The notes under the pieces are model-generated. The model was not told the origin of the DNA. It saw only the letters and a program-made list of their open reading frames with translations, and did no database searches. DNA of 64,000 nucleotides, from NCBI RefSeq assembly GCF_006148925.1, contig NZ_VAWB01000001.1, positions 1,020,001 through 1,084,000 on the forward strand. The letters are read 5' to 3'. This stretch comes from Hyunsoonleella aestuarii (lineage in GTDB: Bacteria; Bacteroidota; Bacteroidia; Flavobacteriales; Flavobacteriaceae). The position numbers were made by a program, and so were the translations under genes. Each line of letters opens with the position of its first letter. Position 1 is the stretch's first letter. This document shows positions 1 through 9,655 of this stretch, in pieces.

Positions 1-1077
1 GCGCATTATATGATTGATGCTATATCATATGTAAAGCAATTCCATTTTGATGGGTCTTTAGTTAGAGAAATAGTGCTTCCAGGAGAGGGAACAGCAGGTG
101 GTTTTGGTAGTAAAAAAGATGAAAAAGTAGACTATTTCACTTTTACAAATTATAATACACCCCCAAGTATTTATAAGCTAAATTTAGAAACAGGAGAAAC
201 AGAATTACGCTGGAAACCCTCTATAGCTTTCAACAGTAATGACTATGAAAGTCACCAGGTATTTTTCACATCAAAAGACGGCACAAAAGTACCTATGATG
301 ATTACCTATAAAAAAGGATTAGAACTTAACGGTAAAAACCCAACTATTCTGTACGGTTATGGCGGATTTAATATTAGTCAGACACCTAATTTTAGCATTA
401 CTAATGCCGTATGGATGGAACAAGGTGGTATTTATGCCGTTGCAAACTTACGAGGTGGTGGTGAATATGGAAAAGCATGGCATGAAGCAGGAACTAAAAT
501 GCAAAAACAAAATGTATTTGACGATTTTATCGCCGCAGGTGAATACCTTATTGATAAAAAATATACCTCATCGGACTATTTAGCAATTCGAGGTGGCTCG
601 AATGGAGGCTTATTGGTAGGTGCGGTAATAACCCAAAGACCGGATTTAGCTAAAGTAGCTTTACCTGCTGCAGGGGTGTTGGACATGTTACGATATCATA
701 AATTTACTATTGGGGCTGCATGGTCTTATGATTATGGTACTTCAGAAGACAGTAAAGAAATGTTTGAGTATTTGAAAGGCTATTCACCAATTCATAATGT
801 AAAAGAAGGTGTTCAGTATCCAGCAACTTTAATAACTACTAGTGATCATGATGACCGCGTTGTGCCTGCTCATAGTTTTAAATTTGCAGCAGAATTACAA
901 AGTAAACAAGCAGGAAATAATCCTGCGTTAATTCGCATTGAAACAGATGCTGGTCATGGCGCTGGAACTCCCGTTAGTAAAACTATTGAACAATATACCG
1001 ATATTTATGGATTTGCATTATACAACATGGGATTTGAAGTTTTGCCAAATAAAGCCACTAACAAAATAAAAGGATAA
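1..1077 (+). CDS. Prolyl oligopeptidase (S9A), C-terminal part, 5' end outside window
   Basis: Serine peptidase that cleaves short peptides after proline. The reading frame is open from base 1, so the N-terminal propeller is cut off by the window edge and only about 358 residues are seen. The catalytic alpha/beta-hydrolase domain is complete: the nucleophile serine lies in GGSNGG (near base 600), the acid aspartate in [12 protein letters not shown] (near 850) and the histidine in DAGHGAGTP (near 955). These are the S9A family positions. The C-terminus is followed directly by a strong hairpin terminator. Many flavobacterial homologues are exported, but the leader cannot be seen here. Confidence 0.93.
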   Translation, partial: AHYMIDAISYVKQFHFDGSLVREIVLPGEGTAGGFGSKKDEKVDYFTFTNYNTPPSIYKLNLETGETELRWKPSIAFNSNDYESHQVFFTSKDGTKVPMMITYKKGLELNGKNPTILYGYGGFNISQTPNFSITNAVWMEQGGIYAVANLRGGGEYGKAWHEAGTKMQKQNVFDDFIAAGEYLIDKKYTSSDYLAIRGGSNGGLLVGAVITQRPDLAKVALPAAGVLDMLRYHKFTIGAAWSYDYGTSEDSKEMFEYLKGYSPIHNVKEGVQYPATLITTSDHDDRVVPAHSFKFAAELQSKQAGNNPALIRIETDAGHGAGTPVSKTIEQYTDIYGFALYNMGFEVLPNKATNKIKG

Positions 1078-1093
1078 TCGAAATCATTCTCTT

Positions 1094-1127
1094 AAAATAC
1101 GCTTCAATTACTGAAGCGTATTTTTTT
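1094..1127 (+). terminator. Intrinsic terminator after the prolyl oligopeptidase gene
   Basis: A 13-bp perfect stem (1094-1106 with 1112-1124) around a 5-nt loop runs into a T tract to 1127, 17 bp after the stop codon. Confidence 0.9.
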
Positions 1128-1131
1128 ATGC

Positions 1132-1139
1132 TATTTTTG
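1132..1139 (+). promoter_or_regulatory. Bacteroidota -7 box TATTTTTG for the ABC ATPase gene
   Basis: TATTTTTG matches the Bacteroidota sigma-A -7 consensus TAnnTTTG. It ends only 7 bp before the ATG at 1147, so the transcript would have almost no leader. No clear -33 TTG is visible. Confidence 0.5.
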
Positions 1140-1146
1140 CTTCGCT

Positions 1147-2055
1147 ATGTTACAGGTAAATCATATTACTTTTTCTTATAAAAAAACTCCCGTTTTAAAA
1201 GACGTTTCATTTGAGGTTAAATCTGGAGAAAATCTTGCCGTAATTGGAGAAAGTGGCTCTGGGAAAAGCACCCTTTTAAAAGTTTTGTATGGCGAATACG
1301 ATTTAGACCAGGGCCATATTTTTTGGAAAAATCAAGAAGTTTTAGGACCTAAATACAACTTAGTTGTTGGTTACGATTTTATGAAATCTGTGGCTCAAGA
1401 ATTTGATTTAATGCCCTTTATAAGTGTTTCAGAAAACATTGGAAAATTTCTTTCCAATTTTTACCCAGAAAAAAAGCAACAACGCATTGCTGAATTACTT
1501 GAAGTTGTAGAACTAACTGAGTTTGCTCATACCAAAGTGAAGATATTGAGTGGTGGTCAAAAACAACGCGTTGCTCTTGCACGTGCTCTAGCCAAAGAGC
1601 CAGAAATCATTTTACTAGATGAGCCTTTTAGTCATATTGATAATTTCAAAAAACAAAGTCTTAGACGCAGTGTTTTTAAATATTTAAAAGATAAAAACAT
1701 AACCTGTATTGTAGCTACACATGATAAGGAAGATGTTCTTGGTTTTGCTGATAACATGATAATTTTAAACAACCAAAAAGTTATTGTTAATGATTCACCA
1801 GAAGCGCTGTATAACTATCCAATATGTCCGCTAATTGCTTCCTTTTTTGGAGAGTTTAATGTTATTGACAATCAAATTGTTTACGCCCATCAGTTAAAAG
1901 TTATAGCAAAATCATCACTTAAAGCCATTGTTTTGCACAGCTATTTTAAAGGAAACTATTATTTGATTGAAGCGACACTAAACAAAGAAAAGGTATTCTT
2001 TGAACATGATTTTGCATTAAACAAAAACGAAAGTATTTGTCTCAAAATAAATTAG
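1147..2055 (+). CDS. ABC transporter ATP-binding protein (PotA/FbpC-like)
   Basis: 302-residue cytoplasmic ATPase subunit. Walker A is GESGSGKST (about residues 36-44), the signature is LSGGQKQR (about 137-144) and Walker B is IILLDEPFSHID (about 156-167), followed by a switch histidine in VATHDKED. The C-terminal ~80 residues after the ATPase core look like the regulatory TOBE-type extension of iron/polyamine/molybdate importers, which gives the PotA/FbpC resemblance. No permease or binding protein is next to it, so the substrate is unknown. It stands alone between a terminator and a convergent gene. Confidence 0.85.
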   Translation: MLQVNHITFSYKKTPVLKDVSFEVKSGENLAVIGESGSGKSTLLKVLYGEYDLDQGHIFWKNQEVLGPKYNLVVGYDFMKSVAQEFDLMPFISVSENIGKFLSNFYPEKKQQRIAELLEVVELTEFAHTKVKILSGGQKQRVALARALAKEPEIILLDEPFSHIDNFKKQSLRRSVFKYLKDKNITCIVATHDKEDVLGFADNMIILNNQKVIVNDSPEALYNYPICPLIASFFGEFNVIDNQIVYAHQLKVIAKSSLKAIVLHSYFKGNYYLIEATLNKEKVFFEHDFALNKNESICLKIN

Positions 2056-2063
2056 CTCGAAAC

Positions 2064-2513
2064 CTATAATACTTTTTCTATTAAAGATTTCTGGTTTCTA
2101 AAAACAATCTCATCTCTCGCCTTTTTACCAATTAATAAATTTCCAATTGGTGTACTAGGCGAAATGGCATAAAACCTTTCATCATTAACTTTTAATTCTC
2201 CAGCACTAATGGCAATAAAATAATTGAAGTGTGATGTGTAAACAAGACTACCCAGCCCAATAATTTCTGAAGAACAATTTATATCTATTTTAGCAAGACT
2301 TTCTTTTACCTTATTAATTTCGGCCAGTTGAGCTCCTGCCTTTTCTCGCTCCAGTTGCAGCATCGCTCTACCTGTTTCGTGCTTATCTCCTGCGCTACTT
2401 TTAGTTTCAGCAAGCAACGATTCTTGAATCTCATTAATTGTGTTTTTAATTGTTTGAAATCGATTATCAATAAATACCAAACATTGATTATATAAATTCT
2501 CTTTTAATGTCAT
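2064..2513 (-). CDS. GreA/GreB-like transcription factor C-terminal domain protein
   Basis: 149 residues when started at the ATG at 2513. A longer frame to 2588 exists but lies wholly inside the upstream gene. The N-terminal half is a charged, probably coiled-coil helix (KHETGRAMLQLEREKAGAQ); the C-terminal half ends in ISPSTPIGNLLIGKKARDE, the hallmark of the FKBP-like domain of Gre factors. The protein is therefore a probable RNA-polymerase secondary-channel binder. Database entries for such short flavobacterial proteins are often called 3-oxoacyl-ACP synthase, which nothing in this sequence supports. The start shares one base with the stop of the FAD oxidoreductase (TAATG), so the two are translationally coupled. 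Confidence 0.7.
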   Translation of the reverse strand: MTLKENLYNQCLVFIDNRFQTIKNTINEIQESLLAETKSSAGDKHETGRAMLQLEREKAGAQLAEINKVKESLAKIDINCSSEIIGLGSLVYTSHFNYFIAISAGELKVNDERFYAISPSTPIGNLLIGKKARDEIVFRNQKSLIEKVL

Positions 2514-3625
2514 TACAATAATTCTGCTAACTCCTTTCCAACTAAACTCCCAATAGCAACACCCATACCTCCCAAACGTACACCACAAAAAACATTGTCA
2601 CTAATTGGCCTTACAATCGCTCTTTTTTGGTTTCCAACACCCATAATACCACTCCATCTGTGTTCTACCTCAAAAGGAGTATTTGGAAGGATTGTATTTA
2701 TTAAAAGGTTTTCTAGTTTATTTTGAATTAAATCTGTTAACCCAAAATTTACAGTCTCTTCTCCTTTAAAATCAAGGTTTCGTCCACCTCCCAGAAGAAT
2801 CCTATTGTCTATATTTCTAAAATAATAATATCCTTTATCTAAATGAAATGTGCCCTTTATGTGTAAATTTTCTATGGGTTTGGTAATTAAAACCTGAGCT
2901 CTTGCCGGCTTAACTTTTTGACCAATAAACTGTGCAGCAAAACCATTGGTAGCGATTAGTAGTTTAGACGTAGAAATTTCAAATTGATTCGTTTTTAGTT
3001 TTACTGAATTTCCGTTCTCAACAAATTCTTCGATAACAATATTATTTAATATTTTAATCCCCTTTGAGTGGGCTTTTTGTAACAAAGCCTCCATCATCTT
3101 ACCCGTATCAATTTGTCCTTCGAAAGTATTTAAAATGTATTGGTTTTGAATATTTTTAAAATTGAAAATATTATCTTTTAAACTAAAAACATCCTCTTTA
3201 AAAATTGGAAATAGCATCTTATTAATTGCTTCTCTATTTTCTAAACAACTTTCAAATAACTCGACATCCTCGCGGGTAAACAGTTCAAATCCGCCATTAT
3301 TTTTATAGTTTATTTTATTATCCCCTAATGTTTTTCTTAATAGTTTTAAACCTTCATAGCGTTTTTCAACCAATTCTGTTACTTCTTCTTGAGAATGCGA
3401 TTTTAAATCATCTAAAATCTCACTAAGGCTTCCAAAGCAAGCAAATCCTGCATTCTTTGTGCTTGCACCTTGCGGTAACATCCCTTTTTCGAGCACCAGA
3501 ATTCTCGATTCGGGATAAAGTTCTTTTAAATGTAACGCACAATTAAGTCCAACAATACCGCTACCGACTATACAGAAATCGGTTTTTGAAAGCCATGTTT
3601 TTATTTCCCAATATGAAAAGTTCAT
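2513..3625 (-). CDS. FAD-dependent oxidoreductase (DadA/ThiO-like)
   Basis: 370 residues. The N-terminal dinucleotide-binding motif is IVGSGIVGLNCALHL, followed by an acidic strand end (LVLEKG). The C-terminal part has GVRLGGMGVAIGSLVG, the second FAD-contact segment of the D-amino-acid dehydrogenase/glycine oxidase (DAO) superfamily. No signal peptide is seen, so it should act in the cytoplasm or at the inner face of the membrane. The substrate cannot be told from sequence; a secondary amine or amino acid is likely. It is first of a two-gene unit with the GreA-like gene. Confidence 0.85.
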   Translation of the reverse strand: MNFSYWEIKTWLSKTDFCIVGSGIVGLNCALHLKELYPESRILVLEKGMLPQGASTKNAGFACFGSLSEILDDLKSHSQEEVTELVEKRYEGLKLLRKTLGDNKINYKNNGGFELFTREDVELFESCLENREAINKMLFPIFKEDVFSLKDNIFNFKNIQNQYILNTFEGQIDTGKMMEALLQKAHSKGIKILNNIVIEEFVENGNSVKLKTNQFEISTSKLLIATNGFAAQFIGQKVKPARAQVLITKPIENLHIKGTFHLDKGYYYFRNIDNRILLGGGRNLDFKGEETVNFGLTDLIQNKLENLLINTILPNTPFEVEHRWSGIMGVGNQKRAIVRPISDNVFCGVRLGGMGVAIGSLVGKELAELL

Positions 3626-3824
3626 TAAGCTAAGTTAGAATTTTAAATTGAAGTTCTATACTGTGTTAAGGATAGAAATGGCCTCCTTTTTTGTGCTTAA
3701 CCTAAAGTTTAATGTTGAACTATATTTAGTATATTGAAAATACTAGATTAGATACTAAAACAATTTCAGCACAAGAAAGATATAATGGATAGCCTGACCG
3801 CGATTAAAGGAGCGACAACACCAT

Positions 3825-3852
3825 AAAAAAACTCCGAAATTACTTTCGGAGT
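3825..3852 (-). terminator. Intrinsic terminator after accC
   Basis: 9-bp stem (3831-3839 with 3844-3852), 4-nt loop, and an A run on the plus strand (a T tract on the minus strand), directly beyond the accC stop codon. Confidence 0.88.
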
Positions 3853-3857
3853 CTTAT

Positions 3858-5210
3858 TTAATTATCTGTTTGAGGTTTCATCTTAAAATCTTCCATAAAC
3901 TTGGTGGTATAATTGCCTGCCAAATAATCTGGATGATCCATAAGCTGACGATGAAATGGAATAGTTGTTTTAATACCTTCTATTACAAATTCATCTAACG
4001 CTCGCTTCATTTTATTTATAGCCTCTTCTCTAGTTTGTGCCGTGGTTATTAACTTGGCAATCATAGAATCATAATTAGGCGGAATTGCGTAACCCGCGTA
4101 AACATGCGTATCTAAACGGACGCCATGACCTCCTGGAGCATGTAATGTATGAATAACCCCTGGGGATGGTCTAAAACCATTATATGGATCTTCAGCGTTA
4201 ATTCGACACTCAATAGAGTGTAATTTTGGCGTATAGTGCTTTCCAGAAATTGGCACACCTGCAGCTACTAATATTTGTTCGCGAATCAAATCGAAATCTA
4301 TTACTTGTTCGGTTATAGGGTGCTCAACTTGAATTCGTGTATTCATTTCCATAAAATAGAAATTACGATGCTTATCAACTAAAAACTCAACCGTTCCTGC
4401 ACCTTCATATTTAATATATTCGGCCGCTCTTACTGCGGCTAACCCCATTTTTTCACGGAGTTCGTCCGTCATAAAAGGCGAAGGTGTTTCTTCGGTTAGT
4501 TTTTGATGACGACGTTGTACAGAACAGTCTCTTTCTGAAAGATGACATGCTTTTCCACGAGAGTCTCCAACTACTTGAATTTCAATATGCCTTGGCTCTT
4601 CAATAAGCTTTTCCATGTACATATCGTCATTCCCAAAAGCTGCTTTAGATTCTTGTCTTGCAGAATCCCAAGCGTCTTTAAGGTCTTCCGGCTTGAATAC
4701 ACCTCGCATCCCTTTTCCACCACCACCTGCTGAAGCTTTTAGCATTACAGGATATCCTGTTTCTTTAGCAAGCTTTTTACATTCTTCGAACGATTCAATA
4801 ACCCCTTCACTACCTGGGACACAAGGAACACCGGCAGCCTTCATGGTTGCTTTGGCGTTTGCCTTATCACCCATTTTATCAATCATTTCGGCCGAAGCTC
4901 CAATAAATTTTATACCGTGCTCTTCACAGATTTTTGAAAATTTAGCATTTTCAGATAAAAATCCGTAACCTGGGTGAATGGCATCTGCATTTGTTATTTC
5001 CGCTGCAGATATTATATTCGACATTTTTAAATAGGACTCTGCACTAGAAGGTGGCCCTATACAAACAGCTTCATCGGCAAACTTAACATGCAAGCTTTCA
5101 CGATCGGCTGTCGAATAAACTGCCACTGTTTTAATACCCATTTCTTTACAAGTTCTAATAACACGAAGTGCTATCTCTCCTCTATTTGCTATTAATATTT
5201 TTTTAAACAT
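3858..5210 (-). CDS. accC: Acetyl-CoA carboxylase, biotin carboxylase subunit
   Basis: 450 residues, the usual length. It carries out ATP-dependent carboxylation of biotin on AccB, the first half-reaction of malonyl-CoA formation. The N-terminus [19 protein letters not shown] is the classic AccC start. The glycine-rich ATP-grasp loop [12 protein letters not shown] and the biotin/bicarbonate site [15 protein letters not shown] are intact. It is last in the fabH-accB-accC run and followed by a strong terminator. The 86-bp gap to accB shows no other gene. Confidence 0.97.
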   Translation of the reverse strand: MFKKILIANRGEIALRVIRTCKEMGIKTVAVYSTADRESLHVKFADEAVCIGPPSSAESYLKMSNIISAAEITNADAIHPGYGFLSENAKFSKICEEHGIKFIGASAEMIDKMGDKANAKATMKAAGVPCVPGSEGVIESFEECKKLAKETGYPVMLKASAGGGGKGMRGVFKPEDLKDAWDSARQESKAAFGNDDMYMEKLIEEPRHIEIQVVGDSRGKACHLSERDCSVQRRHQKLTEETPSPFMTDELREKMGLAAVRAAEYIKYEGAGTVEFLVDKHRNFYFMEMNTRIQVEHPITEQVIDFDLIREQILVAAGVPISGKHYTPKLHSIECRINAEDPYNGFRPSPGVIHTLHAPGGHGVRLDTHVYAGYAIPPNYDSMIAKLITTAQTREEAINKMKRALDEFVIEGIKTTIPFHRQLMDHPDYLAGNYTTKFMEDFKMKPQTDN

Positions 5211-5296
5211 AACTTCTTGAATTAAAAATTACAAATTCCAATCGCCAAATTCCAAATATTGGATTTTGAGATTTGTATATCGGAATTTTTAATAGG

Positions 5297-5788
5297 CTAT
5301 GATGGGTCTACTAAAAATAATGGTTGGTCGAACTCAACTGGTGAAGAGTCATCAACTAAAATCTTTACAATTTTACCTGAAACTTCAGATTCTATTTCAT
5401 TGAAAAGTTTCATGGCCTCTATAATACATAACACATCACCTTCGGCAATAGTTTGTCCTACCTCAACAAACAAAGGTTTATCTGGAGATGGTTTTCTATA
5501 GAAAGTCCCTATTATTGGTGATTTAATGGTAATATATTTTGAATCATCATCCGCTTTAGCGGCTGGTGTTGCAGGTGCAGCTGCCTCTGTTGTGGCCGGT
5601 ACAATAGCAGCTGATGGCGGCGCCATTTGAGGTATCTGAGCAATAGGAGCTGCTTGATGAACAACTGTTGTTTCTGAATCTGATCCAGTTTTTATGGTGA
5701 TTTTAATATCATCCATCTCTAATTTAACCTCACTTGCGCCAGATTTTGCAACAAATTTAATTAAGTTTTGAATCTCTTTAATATCCAT
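5297..5788 (-). CDS. accB: Acetyl-CoA carboxylase biotin carboxyl carrier protein
   Basis: 163 residues. A short N-terminal domain is joined by an Ala/Pro-rich flexible linker (about residues 45-78) to a biotinyl domain. The biotinylation motif EAMKLFNE places the modified lysine at residue 127, 36 residues from the C-terminus, the normal distance. It carries carboxybiotin between AccC and the carboxyltransferase (not in this window). It lies between fabH and accC on the same strand. Confidence 0.96.
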   Translation of the reverse strand: MDIKEIQNLIKFVAKSGASEVKLEMDDIKITIKTGSDSETTVVHQAAPIAQIPQMAPPSAAIVPATTEAAAPATPAAKADDDSKYITIKSPIIGTFYRKPSPDKPLFVEVGQTIAEGDVLCIIEAMKLFNEIESEVSGKIVKILVDDSSPVEFDQPLFLVDPS

Positions 5789-5819
5789 AATTATGCTAAT
5801 TAGTTAATGGTTAGTTTAA

Positions 5820-6812
5820 TTAATTATAGGCCCATTTTAAATAAATGGCACCCCAATTGAATCCTCCCCCAAAAGCAGCAAATATTAAGTTATCGCCCTT
5901 TTTTAGTTTAGATTCATAATCATTTAAAAGGAGTGGTAAGGTTGCAGATGTTGTATTCCCATATTTATGGATGTTCATCATCACCTTTTCATCTTCTAAT
6001 TCTATACGTTGTGCAGTAGCGTCAATAATGCGCTTATTTGCTTGATGAGCAACAAGCCAATCAACACTCTCTTTGTTTAGGTTGTTTCGTTCTAATATTT
6101 TAACGGTAGCATCCGCCATATTAAAAACGGCATTTTTAAAAACTGTTCTTCCTTCTTGAAATGCGTACTGTCCTCCTTGCTCCATAGACTCTGGAGTAAG
6201 CGGGAAAGATGAACCACCATAAGTGGCTTGTAAAAACTCTCTACCTGTACCGTCACTTCTTAAATATTCATCTTGAAAGCCTAAATTTTCAGTGTTTGGC
6301 TCAAACAATACAGCTCCAGCACCATCACCAAAAATAATACAAGTTGCCCTGTCTTTGTAGTTTATAATAGACGACATTTTATCGGCCCCAATTAGTAAAA
6401 CGTTTTTATATCTTCCAGACTCAATGTAGCTAGCTGCTACCGACATCCCGTATAAAAAACTAGAACAAGCGGCATCCATATCGAAAGAGAAAGCGTTTGT
6501 AGCTCCAATTTCAGATGCTGTAAAAGAAGCCGTTGAAGCAGCTTTCATATCTGGTGTTGCCGTGGCAACAATAACTAATTCTATATCTTTTGGGTTAATG
6601 CCTTTTTTATTAATAAGGTCTTTCGCTGCTTGAATTGCTAAAAAAGATGTTCCTTTTCCTTCTTCTTTAAGTATTCTTCGCTCTTTAATTCCTGTACGAG
6701 AAGTAATCCATTCGTCATTAGTATCAACCATAGTCTCAAGTATTTGATTGGTTAATACGTACTCTGGCACATAGCCACCTACAGCTGTAATCGCTGCTGA
6801 AATTTTACTCAT
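5820..6812 (-). CDS. fabH: Beta-ketoacyl-ACP synthase III
   Basis: 330 residues. It condenses an acyl-CoA primer with malonyl-ACP to start fatty-acid synthesis. The catalytic triad is visible: Cys116 in DAACSSF, His256 in VAHQANKR and Asn286 in KYGNTTSA. Placed directly before accB and accC, a common Bacteroidota arrangement that ties initiation to malonyl-CoA supply. A terminator-like hairpin separates it from rpmF upstream, so it may have its own promoter in 6813-6943. No exact -7 consensus was found there. Confidence 0.97.
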   Translation of the reverse strand: MSKISAAITAVGGYVPEYVLTNQILETMVDTNDEWITSRTGIKERRILKEEGKGTSFLAIQAAKDLINKKGINPKDIELVIVATATPDMKAASTASFTASEIGATNAFSFDMDAACSSFLYGMSVAASYIESGRYKNVLLIGADKMSSIINYKDRATCIIFGDGAGAVLFEPNTENLGFQDEYLRSDGTGREFLQATYGGSSFPLTPESMEQGGQYAFQEGRTVFKNAVFNMADATVKILERNNLNKESVDWLVAHQANKRIIDATAQRIELEDEKVMMNIHKYGNTTSATLPLLLNDYESKLKKGDNLIFAAFGGGFNWGAIYLKWAYN

Positions 6813-6943
6813 AACTTTTTAGTTAATTCGACCAAAATATCATCAAAATTGGACATAAATGCCCAAAGTTTTGTGAAAACTACTAAATTTTCATTTAAAA
6901 ACACGTAAAATAGTTAGTTTTTGTGTTTTTGAAAAAGTATTCA

Positions 6944-6970
6944 TAAAAAAAACGCTCACATGTGAGCGTT
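6944..6970 (-). terminator. Terminator/attenuator between rpmF and fabH
   Basis: A perfect 20-bp palindrome (6951-6970, AACGCTCACA and its complement) is followed on the minus strand by a T tract (A run at 6945-6952 on plus). It sits 23 bp beyond the rpmF stop and before fabH. Confidence 0.85.
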
Positions 6971-6992
6971 TTGTAATATAAATGCATATTTA

Positions 6993-7196
6993 CTATGCTA
7001 AATTTTCTGTCTCTTCAGAGTTGTCAATCAATACTTGACCTCTGTAATACAATTTTCCTTCATGCCAGTGAGCTCTATGATATAAATGAGCTTCTCCAGT
7101 TGTTGGACATGTAGCAATCTGTGGCGCAGTTGCTTTATAATGAGTTCTTCTTTTATCTCTTCTAGTTTTAGAGATTTTTCTTTTAGGATGTGCCAT
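6993..7196 (-). CDS. rpmF: 50S ribosomal protein L32
   Basis: 67 residues, highly basic. The N-terminus [19 protein letters not shown] is the conserved L32 start. The central [16 protein letters not shown] segment keeps one Cys but not the zinc-binding Cys pairs of some other L32 proteins, as in many Bacteroidota. It lies 9 bp behind the DUF177 gene, a widely conserved pair. Confidence 0.97.
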   Translation of the reverse strand: MAHPKRKISKTRRDKRRTHYKATAPQIATCPTTGEAHLYHRAHWHEGKLYYRGQVLIDNSEETENLA

Positions 7197-7205
7197 TTTA
7201 TGTTT

Positions 7206-7745
7206 TTATTTATCCGTTAATAATTTTTTCAATTTGTCCCAACGCGGATCATTCTCCTCATGGGTTTCTTTATCTTCATTAAGCCTAGGGCTTAATTCTT
7301 CTAACTTTTTAAGTATGTCTGAATCTAATGTTCCATCTTTAACACCAGGATGAATTCTTTTAATTGGCACAGCCAAAATAATAAGTTCATATAGATATTG
7401 TTGAATATTAAGTTCATAAGAGCCATGCGGCAATATTAGAATGTCAATATTCTCATCATTATATTCATCACCAAATTTAACCACCAAATCAAATTCATTA
7501 TTAATCTTTTGGTTGTAAGGTTCGTTAGTCACATCGCAATTAATGTTCACTAATCCTGAAACTTTAAAATGTAATTCTAATAATGTTGGTTTTTTGGTTA
7601 AAGCAACTTTTACATCAACTTTTACATTGTTAAAATCTTTATACTCAAAATGTTCAAAGAACGCTTGCTCAATTTTATAATCAAAATGATGTGTCGCTAC
7701 TTTTAGCCCTACAAATGGAATTGTAAACTCTGTCATTGGCTTCAT
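7206..7745 (-). CDS. DUF177 (YceD-like) protein, probable 23S rRNA accumulation factor
   Basis: About 179 residues. Three consecutive ATG codons occur (7751, 7748, 7745); the third gives the family-like start MKPMTEFTIPFVGLK, but the first cannot be excluded. The family is small, acidic and nearly always precedes rpmF, as here. The E. coli member YceD has been linked to 23S rRNA processing or accumulation. No catalytic motif is visible. The acidic C-terminus (LNEDKETHEENDPRWDKLKKL) is typical. A -7 box lies just upstream. Confidence 0.85.
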   Translation of the reverse strand: MKPMTEFTIPFVGLKVATHHFDYKIEQAFFEHFEYKDFNNVKVDVKVALTKKPTLLELHFKVSGLVNINCDVTNEPYNQKINNEFDLVVKFGDEYNDENIDILILPHGSYELNIQQYLYELIILAVPIKRIHPGVKDGTLDSDILKKLEELSPRLNEDKETHEENDPRWDKLKKLLTDK

Positions 7746-7767
7746 CATCACATCTATTTTGAGCCTG

Positions 7768-7775
7768 CAAATATA
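7768..7775 (-). promoter_or_regulatory. -7 box TATATTTG upstream of the DUF177-rpmF unit
   Basis: The plus strand reads CAAATATA, the reverse complement of TAnnTTTG. The box ends 17 bp before the first possible ATG. The -33 element is not obvious. Confidence 0.5.
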
Positions 7776-7848
7776 TAAATTTTTATTTACGTTGCATGAC
7801 TTATAAACATTTTTTTGTTTATATCTCTAATGCTTATTTCAACACTAT

Positions 7849-8901
7849 TTACTTGCGTGAATTTCTTGGTGCTTTTTTTAATGGATTTGATGTAAGTTGC
7901 TCAAAATCAAATCTATTTTTAAAAATTTTAATAGCAGTAAAAACAGCTTCTTTAAAAGAATTTTCATCTGCTATTCCCTTTCCAGCGACTTCATAAGCAG
8001 TTCCGTGATCTGGAGATGTTCGAATCCTATTAAGTCCTCCGGTAAAATTCACGCCTTGACCAAATGAAAGTGTTTTAAATGGTATTAAGCCTTGATCGTG
8101 ATAAGAGGCTATAATTGCATCAAAATTTTTGTAGTTATTTGAGCCAAAAAAACTATCCGCGGCATACGGCCCGAAAACTAATTTTCCAGATTCTTTTATC
8201 TTCTTTAAAGCAGGCCTCATAACGTCATCATCTTCATTACCAATAACACCGTTATCTCCTGTATGTGGGTTAATACCAAGCACTGCTATTTTTGGCTTAT
8301 TTATCCTAAAATCCTTCCTAAGCGAATTATAAACAGTATCAAGTTTTTTAGTAATTAATGCTTCGTTGATTTGATTTGAAACCTCCTTAACTGGCACATG
8401 ATCTGTTAAAAGACCAACCCTCAAAGAATCAGTAACCATAAACATTAAGCTCTCACCTTCTAATTGCTGATCTAAATAATCGGTATGTCCTGGAAAATTA
8501 AATTTTTCCGACTGTATGTTGTGCTTATTTATAGGTGCTGTTACTAGAACATCGATTTTGTGATTCTTAAGAGCGTTTGTGGCCGCTATGAAAGACTTTA
8601 TTGCGTATGCTCCTATCTTTGGGTCTTCTTTACCAAAATCTATATTAACAGGTTCTTTCCAACAATTAAATACGTTAACTTTCCCCTCGGAAATCTGATC
8701 CAGAGTATTTATACTATGAAAATTGATTTCAGAATTAAAATGATTCTTTAAAAAAGTCATCACTTTGATTGATGCAAAAACTACTGGGGTACAAAATTCT
8801 AAACTTCTATTATCTTCAAAGGTTTTTAAAACAATTTCACCTCCTATACCATTTAAATCTCCTATGGATATACCTACTTTAATATTTTCTATATGTTCCA
8901 T
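7849..8901 (-). CDS. pdxA: 4-hydroxythreonine-4-phosphate dehydrogenase
   Basis: 350 residues. NAD-dependent oxidation of 4-phosphohydroxy-L-threonine in the DXP-dependent pyridoxal phosphate pathway. The N-terminus VGISIGDLNGIGGEI and the metal-ligand histidines in FPGHTDYL, LLTDHVPV and SYHDQGLIPFK are the PdxA hallmarks. The end is slightly longer and basic (KKAPRNSRK). It is transcribed away from ribE with a 154-bp divergent intergenic region. Confidence 0.96.
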   Translation of the reverse strand: MEHIENIKVGISIGDLNGIGGEIVLKTFEDNRSLEFCTPVVFASIKVMTFLKNHFNSEINFHSINTLDQISEGKVNVFNCWKEPVNIDFGKEDPKIGAYAIKSFIAATNALKNHKIDVLVTAPINKHNIQSEKFNFPGHTDYLDQQLEGESLMFMVTDSLRVGLLTDHVPVKEVSNQINEALITKKLDTVYNSLRKDFRINKPKIAVLGINPHTGDNGVIGNEDDDVMRPALKKIKESGKLVFGPYAADSFFGSNNYKNFDAIIASYHDQGLIPFKTLSFGQGVNFTGGLNRIRTSPDHGTAYEVAGKGIADENSFKEAVFTAIKIFKNRFDFEQLTSNPLKKAPRNSRK

Positions 8902-9012
8902 TAAAAATGATAAATTTTGTTTGTGATTTTCTTAATGTAAAATAACCACTTATGCTTGTATTAAATATTTTTCAATTAGTGTTTTCTTAAATTCTAAATG
9001 AAAAAATTCACG

Positions 9013-9020
9013 TACTTTTG
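9013..9020 (+). promoter_or_regulatory. -7 box TACTTTTG for ribE
   Basis: Exact TAnnTTTG match, 35 bp before the ribE ATG, in the divergent pdxA/ribE intergenic region. Confidence 0.55.
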
Positions 9021-9055
9021 AATTGGCAAATTTAACCAAATAAACAGATAATACT

Positions 9056-9655
9056 ATGTTTACAGGAATTATTGAGTCAATAGGGCATGTAACTAATTTA
9101 GAGCAAGACAAGGACAACTTGCATATTACTATAAAAAGTGATTTAACTCCCGAACTAAAAATTGACCAAAGTGTTTCTCATAACGGTATTTGCCTAACTG
9201 TTGTTTTAATAAACGAAAAAACATATACAGTAACCGCGATTAAAGAAACCCTAATTAAAACTAATCTTAATTTTTTAGAAGTTGGTGATAAGGTAAATCT
9301 TGAACGTGCTATGAAATTAGGTGACAGGCTTGATGGCCATATTGTTCAAGGGCATGTAGACCAAGTAGCAACATGTACAAATATAAAAAATGAAAACGGG
9401 AGTTGGGTCTTTAGCTTTAATTATGACCCTAATTTAAATAATGTGACTATTGAAAAAGGTTCAATAACAATTAACGGAACCAGTTTAACGGTTATAAATT
9501 CTAAAAACAACTCCTTTAGTGTGGCTATTATACCTTATACCTATGAACACACGAATTTTAATGAATTTGAAATTGGGACAATTGTAAATCTAGAGTTTGA
9601 CGTCCTTGGTAAATATGTAGCAAGACTTATGTCCTTGAAACCAGATAATGATTAA
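9056..9655 (+). CDS. ribE: Riboflavin synthase, alpha chain
   Basis: 199 residues. Dismutates two 6,7-dimethyl-8-ribityllumazine molecules to riboflavin. Two tandem lumazine-binding barrels are visible: repeat 1 from MFTGIIESIG with NGICLTVV, repeat 2 from LDGHIVQGHVDQVA with INGTSLTVI. The MFTGI start is invariant in the family. Its last four bases overlap the stop of the convergent small gene. Confidence 0.96.
   Translation: MFTGIIESIGHVTNLEQDKDNLHITIKSDLTPELKIDQSVSHNGICLTVVLINEKTYTVTAIKETLIKTNLNFLEVGDKVNLERAMKLGDRLDGHIVQGHVDQVATCTNIKNENGSWVFSFNYDPNLNNVTIEKGSITINGTSLTVINSKNNSFSVAIIPYTYEHTNFNEFEIGTIVNLEFDVLGKYVARLMSLKPDND

Noticed and set aside
2514-2588. N-terminal extension of the GreA-like frame
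   Set aside because: It is the FAD oxidoreductase's coding sequence in another frame; the TAATG coupling start is far better.
4542-4968. Open frames opposite accC
   Set aside because: Shadow frames on the other strand of a clear AccC gene, with no start signals and no recognisable protein.
9027-9034. CAAATTTA as a minus-strand -7 box for pdxA
   Set aside because: Exact consensus, but it lies about 125 bp from the start in very AT-rich DNA with no -33 partner; chance is likely.
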